From positions 4,132,688 to 4,196,687 of the forward strand of contig JALPQD010000160.1 of NCBI GenBank assembly GCA_023101885.1: a stretch of DNA of 64,000 nt, given 5' to 3'. The position numbers were made by a program, and so were the translations under genes. The DNA comes from Typhlomys cinereus (lineage: Eukaryota > Chordata > Mammalia > Rodentia > Platacanthomyidae). Below, one piece after another: positions 55,089-64,000 of the stretch. The stretch's first letter is position 1. Every line of letters starts with the position of its first letter. The notes beneath the pieces are model-generated. The model was not told where the DNA came from. It saw nothing but the letters and a program-made list of their open reading frames with translations, and ran no database searches.

Positions 55089-58000
55089 TCTTTTTTTTGA
55101 TATTTCTTTTTTTTTTCTTTTAATACATTTTTTATTATTATTTCAGCTCATACAAACTTAATAGGTACACCAGTTCCCTCCCTCCCTCCTCCTCCCCCTG
55201 AACTCCCTGCTCTCCCTCCCCTCACCCCTCCCGCCCCTCCACCCGTGCCTCCCGCCCCAATTCCCAGAGAGTCCTTTCTTGTGCATGCCTGACTCTCCTC
55301 TGGGCCCTCCTCTCCGATGACATACAAGGAAGGACCCAGTGGCATTTCCCTGAACACTTTCCTGGGTTCCCCTTAAGCATAGGAACACTACTGTGGCTGT
55401 CAATCCCTTGCCTCCAAGGATCTCGGTGCCTTTAGCAGATGCTAGACTTTGTGAGGTCAATAGTGTGTTGGACATTGCACTGGGCATGCAATGTCCAATT
55501 ATGATTGCTTCGGCCCTAACTTGTGTGGAGTATCTTGCAAATCATTGCTCCTCCCATCCTTTTGCTCTTACACTCTTACCGCCCCCTCTTCCACAAATGT
55601 CCCTGAGCTTCAGGATAGGGAGAGATTAGTCTGGCTTAGTTCTAGGTGGTTGATATAGAGTCTCTGAAATTCTGGATAGTGGTTCGTTGATTTTCTTTTG
55701 CAGTTTTGTTGCTCCTGCAATGCCCTTCACTCCATCGTGATGGGCACTGTATGTCACCTCCTGGCCAGAGATAGAAAGCTGTTAAACTGGAGTCTTATTA
55801 TAAGAGCACATTCAAGGATAGATGTAATACTTATACCCAAAAGTGGAATCACAGGGTCATATGGCATTTGGCAATGGGAGGGTTCAATCACCCATTTGCA
55901 AAATGGTTACTTTTTAATCTGCCAGACTATATGTCCTCCCCTTCTGGTGAGTTCATACCCCCTTAGTTGTAAATGATCAGGAACGAATTGTGAACTTAAC
56001 TAGGTGTCACATTACTTTCTTGCAGTCCTTGATGGAGGCCTATTTTCTCTACTGTAACATGGTCACTTCTCTACTTGTTCCTGGTGTGGCCCTCCAACCC
56101 CATCCCTCCTGTTCATAATCCTTGCAATTACTGTAGGTAATACATAGATTTACCTATGAGTGTCTCAACATGGGCTGGGTGGGTTTGGTATTAGGAGCCA
56201 CCTATTAGGGAGTACATACGGTGCTTAATTTTCTGGGTCTGGGATACTTCACTTAATATAATTGTATCTAATGACATCCATTTCCCGGCAAATTCCAGTA
56301 ATTCATCATTTTTGATAGCTGAGTAGTACTCCATTGTATAGATGTACCACAGTTTCCTTATCCACTCGTCAACTTGGACATTTGGGTTGATTCCATGTCT
56401 TTGCTATTGTAAACAGTGCTGCTATGAACATGGTCGTGCTTGTGCTATCGAGGTGAACCTCTGCTGTATGGGGGGTTATACCCAAAAGTGGAATCACAGG
56501 GTCATATGGCATTTCAATCTTTAACAATCTTTAATTTCTTTAAGAATCTCCAGATGGCTCACCAGAGTGGCTGTATGAGCCTGCACTCCCACCAGCAATG
56601 TAGGAGAGTTCCCCTCTCTCCACATCCTTTCCAGCATTTGTTGTTGCTTGTATTGTGGATTTTTGCCATCCTGACCAGGGTGAGATGATATCTCAGGGAA
56701 GTTTTGATTTGCATTTCCCTGATGGCTAAAGAAGTGGAGCATTTTTAAAGATATTTGTTAGACATTTTAATTTCATCCCTAAATTAAAATGTCTAAGTTC
56801 CAGGGCCCATTTTTTAATTGGGCCATTGGTTTCCTTGATGTTTATTTTTCTAAGTTCTTTGTGCACTCTGGACAGTAGAGCTCTATCAGATATGTGGTTA
56901 GTGAAGATTTTCTCCCATTATGTGGGTTGCCTTTGAGCTCGTGTTACAATCTCTTTATCTGAACAGAAACTCTTTAATTTCACAAGATCCCAACTGTTGA
57001 GTGTTGGTTGTAGTGACTGTGCTATTGGATGTCCTTTTAGGAACTGTTGGCCTAGCCCAATCAGCTCGAGGGAGTTCCCTACCCTTTCAACTATGGTTTT
57101 TATAGTCTCTAGCCTTATATCAAGGTCCTTGATCCATTTGGAATCAATTCTTGCACATGGTGACAAGTACGGATCCAGTTTTAATCTTCTGCATGTGAAT
57201 ATCCAGTTTTGCCAGCACCATTTGGTAAAGATGCTGTTCTATTTCCATTGGATTTTTTGGGGCCCTTTGTCAAAGATCAAACGGCTGTAGTTGTGCAGGC
57301 TTATATCTGGGTCTTCAACCCTTATCCATTGATCTGTGTTTCTATTTTGGAGCCAATACCAGGCTGTTTTTACAATTATGGATTTATAGTATAGACTAAG
57401 GTTTGTATGGTTATACCTCCAGCAGTGTTTTTGTTACTCAGGATTGTTTTTGCTATCCTAGGTCTTTTGTGCCTCCATATGAGTTTTGAGATTGTTTGAT
57501 CAACTTCTTTAAAGAATTGCTTTGGGATTTTGATTGGTATAGCATTGAATCTGTATATTGCCTTTGGTAGGATGGTCATTTTTACAATATTGATTCTGCC
57601 AATCCAGGAACATGGGAGGTCTTTCCACCTTCTGGTGTCTTCTGTAATTTCTTTCTTTAGGGTTTTAAAGTTTTCATTATAAAGGTCTCTTACTTCCTTT
57701 GTTAGGTTTATACCAAGGTATTTCATTTTTTTAGGAGCTATAGTAAATGGGATTGACTCTCTCAGGGCTTTTTTACTTCTTTCATTCTGGGCATATAGGA
57801 AGGCCACTGATTTTTGTACATTTATTTTGTATCCTGCCATCCTGGTGGACTTCTGTATTAGTTCCAGGAGCTTCCTGGTGGAGTTTTTGGGACCACTCAG
57901 GTATAAGATCATGTCATCTGCAAATAGAGATAACTTGACTTCTTCCTTGCTGATTTGAATCCCTTTTATTTCCCTTTCTTGTCTTATGGCTTCAACTAAG

Positions 58001-58842
58001 ACTTCAAGTACAATACTGAATAGAAGTAGTGAGAGTGGACAGCCTTGTCTACTTCCTGATCGAAGCAGGAATGCTTCAAGTTTTTCCCCATTGAATATAA
58101 TCCTTGCTGTTGGCTTGTTGTAGACAGCTTTTATTATATTGATAAAGGTTCCTTCTATTCCAACCTTCTTTAGGGTTTTGATCATAAAGGGCTGTTGGAT
58201 CTTGTCAAAAGCTTTTTCTGCATCTATCGAGAGTATCATGTGGTCTTGGATTTTGGTCTGGTTTATATGGTGAATTACATTTATTGATTTGCGTATGTTG
58301 AACTAACCTTGTGTGCCTGGGACAAAGCCTACTTGATCCCTGTGAATGATCTTTCTGATATGTTTTTGAATCTGATTTGCTAAGACTTCGTTAAGAATCT
58401 TTGCATTTGTGTTCATCAGGGAGATTGGCCTATAGTTTTCTTTTTTAAATGTATCTTTTTTAGGTTTTGGGATTAAGACGATATTAGCTTCATAGAAGGA
58501 ATTTGGTAGTGTTCCTTCCTTTGCTATTTGATGGAACCGTTTAAGGAGTATTGGTGTTATTAGCTCCTTAAATGTCTGGTAGAACTCTGTGCTGAATCCA
58601 TCTGGTCCAGGATATTTTTTCATGGGAAGATTCAAGATTATTTCATCGATTTCCTCATATGTTATAGGACTATTTAAATAATTCACAACTTCCTGATTCA
58701 ATTTAGGTCACTTGTTTTTACTTAGGAATTCATCCATCTCTTTTGTGTTGTCAAATTTCACAGAGTATAAGTTTTTGAAATATGACGTTATAATTCTCTG
58801 AATTTCTTGGATATCAGTAGTGATAACTCCATTTTCATTTCT

Positions 58843-59122
58843 TTTTTTAAATTTTTTAATTATTTATTATTTATTCAATTATGTGTGATTGTGTGTGTGC
58901 GTGTGTGTAGAACCACGGACGAATTTGGGAACCATCATGGACACCTCCACCTCCTCCTTGTTTACTCTGCCCCTGGGATTCTCAGGCTCCGCCCTACCAG
59001 GACCAGAAACACAGGCTGCCCCTGCTTCCGCCCGGCATCTATATGTGGGGTCTAGGATCCGAACTCAGAACCTTCCACTTGTAAGGCAGAGGCTTAACCC
59101 GTAAGCCACCTCTCCAGCCCCC
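58843..59122 (-). repeat. tRNA-headed SINE, subfamily B, in L1, with 13-bp duplication
   Basis: Antisense SINE flanked by CATTTTCATTTCT (58830-58842) and CACTTTCATTTCT (59123-59135), one mismatch. GT-rich tail on the left; the head complement AAGCCACCTCTCCAGCC is on the right. Confidence 0.92.
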
Positions 59123-60302
59123 CACTTTCATTTCTAATTTTGTTAATTTGGGTTTTCTCTCTCTTGTTTTTGGTTAATTTAGCTAGGGGTGTATCAATCT
59201 TATTGATTCTTTCAAAAATCCAGCTTTTTGACTGGTTGATTTTCTGTATCATTTTCCTAATCTTGATTTCAGATATTTCTCCCCTTATTTTGCTAATCTC
59301 CTCTCTTCTACTGCTTTTGGGATCGGATTGCTCTAGTGTCTAAAGCTTTAAGCTGCATTGTTAAGTTATTTATTTCTGGTGTTTCCATTTTTTGATGTAG
59401 GCATTAAGAGCTATGAACTTACCTCTTAGGACATCTTTCATTGTGTCCCAGAGATTTTGTTAAGTTGTATTTTCATTATCATTTGCTTTCAGGAAATCTT
59501 GAATTTCCTTTTCTTTTGAATTTCCTTTTTAACTTCTTCCTGAATCCAATTCTCCTTCAGCATCACAGTGTTAAGTTTCCAGTAGTTAGTATATATTCTA
59601 TTGTTTGTTGTGTTGTGGATGTCAAGCTTTAGACCATGGTGGTCTGATAGGGTACAGGCTAGAATTTCAACTTTCCTGTATATGTGGAGATTTGTTTTGT
59701 GGCCCAATATGTGATCTATTTTGGAGAAAGTTCTGTGTGCTGCTGAAAAAAATGTGTATTCTTTGGTGCGTGGATGAAAAGTTTGATAGAGATCTTTAAG
59801 GTCCATTTCAGTAAGGGTTTGATTACGTTCCAAAGTGTCTCTGTTAAATTTTTTAACCTGTTGATCTATCCCATGTTGAGAGGGCGATGTTGAAATCCCA
59901 AGAATCATCGTTTTGGGGTTGATTTCTCACTTTAGACGTTGTAAGGTTTGCTTAATGAATGTGTGTGTGGGGGGCCCTTATTGGGTGCATATTTGTTCAG
60001 CATTGTGAAGTCTTCCTGGTGAATTGTACCTGTGACTAAAATGTAATATCCATCTGAGTCTCTTACAATTTTTTTTGGTTTGAAGTCCACTTTGTCCGAT
60101 AGCATAATAGCTACCCCTGCCTGTTTCCTGGTTCCATTAGCTTGCAGAATTTTGGACCAGCCTTTTATTTTCAGGATGTACCTATCTTTTGTGGTGAGAT
60201 CGGTTTCCTGGAGGCAGCAGATTGATGGGTTGTGATTTTAACCCAAGTTTGTAATCTGTGTCTTGATCGGTGAGTTAATTCCATTAAGGTTGATATTTTC
60301 TT

Positions 60303-60474
60303 TTTTTTAACTTCTTTTTTTATTAATACATTTTTATTATTATTTCAGCTCATACAAACTTATTAGGTACACCAGTTCCCTCCCTCCCTCCTCCTCCCCC
60401 CATACCCCCTGCTCCCCCTCCCCACCCCCTTCCCTCCCCATCCCCCAGTGCCTCCCGCCCCAATTCCCAGAGAG
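60303..60474 (-). mobile_element. Very short L1 3' fragment inside L1, 19-bp duplication
   Basis: About 172 bases beginning with the T-rich poly(A) end and CAGCTCATACAAACTTATTA. It is flanked by TTAAGGTTGATATTTTCTT at 60284-60302 and at 60475-60493 (identical). A strongly 5'-truncated insertion into the 5' part of ORF2. Confidence 0.95.
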
Positions 60475-60590
60475 TTAAGGTTGATATTTTCTTATTGTGT
60501 CACAATACTCCCATTTTAGTGTTTTAACTATGCTAAAGTATTTAGCTGGATTTGATAGGATCTTACAGTTAACAAGATTTTGGACTTTTA

Positions 60591-60861
60591 TTTATTTTAT
60601 TTTTTAAGGGATTAAGATAGTGTTTTATTTCCATAATAACTGATCTTCATGAAATATATTTTTTCACACTGGTGAAACCATACTTTAAATGTTTCCACAG
60701 CTCATCACACTCAAAAGACCATCAGTTCTCAAAGGCAGGAAACATGGTCCATATTTAATATTCCTTTTGGCATATAACTCACAGAGGCAGCACAGATTTC
60801 TGAACATTTACTGACATTAAAAAAATTTCAACACCTGAAAGTCAGGCTAGCTGTACAAAAC
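60591..60861 (-). pseudogene. Processed 3'-UTR retrocopy, source gene unknown
   Basis: Read on the minus strand it ends GAAATAAAACACTATC followed by an A-rich tail. It is flanked by TTTGGACTTTTA (60579-60590 and 60862-60873), a target duplication of at least 12 bases. About 270 bases with a canonical AATAAA about 14 bases before the tail is the shape of an L1-mobilised mRNA end. I do not recognise the donor mRNA. Confidence 0.8.
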
Positions 60862-60975
60862 TTTGGACTTTTAAAATTAAATGTGTTTATATTATACGAT
60901 CAATTTAACACCTGTGGAAATAAGGTGAAGGGTTAAAAGTGATATGTCCTTGTATCAACTTGGCAAGGGGTGGGG

Positions 60976-61370
60976 TGTCATAGTTAGATACAGGTGTTGA
61001 AAGTTTGAGCTCTGGGCATATTTGTAGAGAATTGATAGTTGAGTTAAGCCCAGAGGAAACCTGCAGTAGATAGTTTAGTGGATGGGTAAGGTGCAGCCCA
61101 TGTGGGTGGGACTACCCCAGGCAAGTTTGAGAAAGGAGGCACCCTTGTGTATAGTTGGCCAGATAGGCTGGTCTGTCAAGTAAGGATTGTCCCTCTCTCA
61201 GCTGTTATGTGGATTTGGTGTGTCCAGTTCCTTCAGCTTTTGGTGATGGTGTGGGCTCTCTTGCCAACTGGACTAAGAAGTACATCCAGACTATCATAAG
61301 AGGATAAATCCCTGTTCCCTTAAGTTGTTTGAAGGTAATTTTATCAGCAACATGAGGAATCACTCCAACA
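60976..61370 (+). mobile_element. Solo LTR of the TGTCATAG...CAACA family, sense
   Basis: TGTCATAGTTAGATACAGG at the start, GAGTTAAGCCCAGAGG, AGAGGATAAATCCCTGTTCC and CACTCCAACA at the end. No 5-bp duplication can be read. Confidence 0.8.
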
Positions 61371-61454
61371 CCTGCTGAGTCATGTCCCCAGCCTATGATG
61401 TCATACACTTTTCTTCCCACCTCTAATTATTTTCTACTGGGTCTTTACCTTTTT

Positions 61455-61565
61455 TAAAAAAAACAATCTTATTGAGATATAACTGATATGCAATAAAGCA
61501 TACAATGATACATTTTGGCCCATGTACACATCATGAAGCCATTGCCATAATCAGCAACATAGTGA
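61455..61565 (+). mobile_element. Old L1 fragment, sense
   Basis: CTTATTGAGATATAACTGAT then CAATAAAGCATACAATGATA is a well-known old L1 3'-end signature. Confidence 0.7.
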
Positions 61566-61682
61566 GTGTGCCAGGTGTGTTGGCACAAACCTGTACTCCC
61601 AGCAATCAGGGAATTGAAGCAGAATGATTGTGAGCTTGAGGTCAGTGTTGGTGACATTGTGAGACCCTGTGTCTTAGTTATT
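61566..61682 (+). repeat. B1-like SINE, sense
   Basis: GCCAGGTGTGTTGGCACAAA, CCTGTACTCCCAGCAATCAGG and GGTGACATTGTGAGACCCTG show a B1-type copy. Confidence 0.75.
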
Positions 61683-61890
61683 TTTCCTATTGCTGTGACC
61701 AAATGTTCCAACAAAAGTATTTTAAAGGAGCCAGGGCCTATTGTGGCTCACAATTCGAGGATCCAGTCCACTATGGCAAGGAAGTCAAGGTGGCAGGAAC
61801 CTGAAATAGCTGGGCACATTGCATCCACTATCAAAAACAGAGAGGGATGAATGCATGCTGCTACTTGGTCTCCTTTCTCCATTGAATATC
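61683..61890 (-). mobile_element. LTR-like fragment, antisense
   Basis: GTTATTTTTCCTATTGCTGTG and TTGTGGCTCACAATTCGAGG resemble the antisense LTR-type segment at 9.4 kb and 26.0 kb. Confidence 0.5.
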
Positions 61891-61894
61891 ATAC

Positions 61895-62850
61895 AGTTTT
61901 TTAAAATTAATTTATTTCATTTTTAAGCTTCTGCATATAAATGATGAATTTACATGTTTTCATACTCTACTACCTTCAGCCCCCTCCCATCCAACCCACT
62001 CATTCTCCTTCCTACAACCCTCTGTATGTTTGATTCTTGGGACCCATGCAGGACTCATCTGCCTGGGTACTTGCTGGGGCATGAGTGACCCACCAGTTGG
62101 CAAAATGTCTGGTAAAGGAGCCCCCCGCCTTGTCCAGCACCACTCCTGAAGAGTCTCTCAGAGTGACCTGGTGTCTCTGTAGAGTCTCCCTTCTCCATGG
62201 CAAGATGTTGATACTCAGCTATTGGGGAAGACTGATGGAAGCAGACATCACTGTTTTGAGCTCTTACGGGGTGGCAGCCCTCAGATGAATGGAGGCTACC
62301 ACTGTCTGGTGATACCTCTGCCCATCCTCCTGCTCTTACCTCCTTACCATTCCCTCTTCCACAAAGTTCCCTGAGTCATGGAGTGTGGGATGATTTAGAT
62401 GTCTTCTCTAGGTCCCAGCTGTCCACAGTCACTTTTACTTCTTTGGGCTCATTGTGGTTCTCTGCTTTGCTCCTCTTCTGTTGCAAAAGGATACGTCTTA
62501 GTTGAGTGCTGAGTGCTTCTCCGATCTAAGGGTGTAATGATATTTAGATGGTAGCTTATGCTCAAGTGTTTACAGTTAAACACAAGGAAATTTGTTCCCA
62601 TCTAGAGCTTATGGACTCTCCTTCCATGAGTGCTTGGCTTAGTTTATAGAAGCAGGCTTGTATTTCCTGCTGTAAAGCAGTCCTTAATGCCAATCAGAAA
62701 GCAGCTGCCCACCTGAGTATGTGTTTAAGCACTTTCTTACCTGCTGTGTTCTTCAACCTCCCATGTTTTAAGATTCTCCCACACCTTCCTCCCAGTTTAT
62801 GTTCCTTTCTAGATTATGGCTATTATAGAAATTTCTTTTTGTTATGGATA
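61895..62850 (-). mobile_element. L1 3' end, antisense, older subfamily
   Basis: T-rich left end, pyrimidine-rich CCCTCCCATCCAACCCACTC, then TCAGATGAATGGAGGCTACC and TAGTTGAGTGCTGAGTGCTTC (also at 25.85 kb). Resembles the Lx-type 3' UTR. Confidence 0.6.
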
Positions 62851-62871
62851 TCAATTGCAATTACTCTGCAT

Positions 62872-63295
62872 TGTTGCTAAATTCACAACGAAACAGTTTA
62901 AGGGAACAAGGTTTTTTTATTCTCTCTCACAATTGTCTCATTACAGTTCTTGTCCAGTTTGATAGAAAAGCATACATCAACACCAAGGACTGAGGGAACT
63001 GGCCTCACCATATCCACACATCCACAGGACTGCTGAGAGAGGGACAATCTCTACTTGCCAGATCAGTGTGCCTGGCCAAGTATATCAAAGGGTGCCAACT
63101 TCCTTAACCAGCTCTTTCCATCTTACTCACCTGCCCAGGAATTAGTTTCACCCACCATGGGCTGGGCTTTCCACATCAATCAAACAATCTCCCACAGATT
63201 CACTCAGGGCTTAGCTCAACTACTAATTCTTTAAAAACGTGCCTAGGGCTTGAACTTCAATTGTCAAGTCAACACCTGTGTCTAAAACTATGACA
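62872..63295 (-). mobile_element. Solo LTR of the TGTCATAG...CAACA family, antisense
   Basis: Minus-strand start TGTCATAGTTTTAGACAC and end with GAACAGAAA-like diverged sequence before TAGCAACA. GGGAACAAGGTTTTTTTATTC complements the polyA region. No clear duplication. Confidence 0.75.
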
Positions 63296-63299
63296 TACA

Positions 63300-64000
63300 C
63301 TTTTAAAAGAACAGGATGATTCCAGAGAAGAACGGAGTTGCCATTGACATTGGCAAGGTTATGGGAAGGGTTCCACTTTTCCATTGGGTAGGCAGTTGGA
63401 TATGTCTGAAGTCCATAGATAGAAATAGAAACTTGGGAATCATAAAGATGGAGTTGCTATTTAAAGCTATGAATTGGGTAAGATGTTCTGATGGGAGACT
63501 GACTTCTTGGAAGGCCAGTGAAGACGGTCTTGTGGGACCACCGACATCCTGAGGAGGGTGCTGGCTGGACACTAAGCGTACTGACCACATTTTTCACTAA
63601 ACACTGTCAGATGGCTCTCCAGAATATTTTCCCCAACTTACATTCATGTTTACACATATGTATAGGTGTATGATGTGTATGTATGTGTATATGTGTGTTG
63701 AGTATGTTGACTGTGGAGGCCCAGGGATGCCTCCCATCAGCACTGTAGGGGATTCTCACTTCCTCATATCCTGCCAGTACTTGGGGGTGGGGAGTTACCT
63801 TTTTCTTTCCGCCTCAGAGGGGAAAAGCAGAGGTTGTCATATTGGCCTATGGGCGCTGACAGTATGTGTCTTCTCAGCCTTTTGTTAATGACCAAAACTG
63901 GTAGCTGGAAATCAGTTGTGGCAAGAGGATTTGCAACACACTACCAAGGAGGGCTGCTCCCAACAACCGCCCTCCCTCTTCCCAGAGCAGGAACACATGC
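63300..64000. other. Unassigned sequence at window edge
   Basis: No gene is recognised. The segment at 63610-63790 (ATGGCTCTCCAGAATATTTTC, then CCTCCCATCAGCACTGTAGG) resembles an antisense L1 ORF2 fragment that has an inserted GTATATGTGT run. Confidence 0.35.

Larger units (their letters stand above)
55110..60975 (-). mobile_element. Long L1, antisense, near-complete ORF2, dead
   Basis: The 3' UTR starts at 55113. ORF2 reads from about 56190 up to about 60540 in pieces: C-terminus, reverse transcriptase at 57376-58239 (FADD active-site motif at about 57913-57924, [10 protein letters not shown] upstream) and 58303-58701, endonuclease at 59489-59908 and 59925-60250 (ICCLQETDLTTKD, YILVTGTI). 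Stops, frameshifts, a SINE (58843-59122), a small L1 (60303-60474) and a retrocopy (60591-60861) break it. ORF1 is not visible. It continues to the solo LTR at 60976. Confidence 0.9.

Noticed and set aside
57376..58701. Functional reverse transcriptase
   Set aside because: The catalytic FADD motif is present, but ORF2 is broken by stops, frameshifts, a SINE, an L1 fragment and a retrocopy, and no ORF1 is visible.

Overview
The window is mammalian nuclear DNA from a rodent. It is repeat-dense, with 7SL-derived B1-type SINEs, a B2-like tRNA-headed SINE with a (CA)n tail, Lx-style L1 3' ends, MaLR/ERVL-type LTRs and many long dinucleotide runs. The commonest SINE (two subfamilies, about 12 copies) is not the standard mouse B2. 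This suggests a non-murine lineage, and a jerboa-like (dipodoid) rodent is one guess that I cannot confirm. Only one protein-coding gene is supported.

That gene is PCARE (C2orf71), the photoreceptor cilium actin regulator, on the minus strand. Its large first exon runs from an ATG at 18714 to an in-frame TAG at 15124. A perfect donor follows at 15111. The short last exon (10546 to 10363) was found by homology of its C-terminal peptide and is preceded by a good branch site, a pyrimidine tract and a CAGCAG acceptor. A compact candidate promoter (TATATAAG box with a CTAATCC site just upstream) lies at about 19.0-19.1 kb. The exon 1 frame and the conserved exon 2 frame do not join: the exon 1 frame stops 12 bases before the donor, while exon 2 continues the +1 frame. 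This is either a C-terminal truncation in this animal, use of a slightly upstream donor, or a base error.

Layout: 0.3-1.2 kb, a giant pyrimidine tract; 1.2-10.3 kb, unique intergenic sequence with scattered SINEs and a candidate PCARE polyA signal; 10.4-19.1 kb, PCARE; 19.3-29.9 kb, SINE/LTR/L1-rich sequence; 29.95-35.28 kb, a 5.3 kb minisatellite of about 27-33 bp units with higher-order blocks of about 269, 404 and 625 bp; 35.4-64 kb, mostly L1 (almost all antisense), nested SINEs, solo LTRs and a retrocopy.

In human and mouse PCARE lies between TOGARAM2 and CLIP4. I could not recognise an exon of either neighbour, nor a CpG-island promoter. I did not find a new multi-gene system. The strongest leads are the PCARE C-terminal frame problem and the structured minisatellite.
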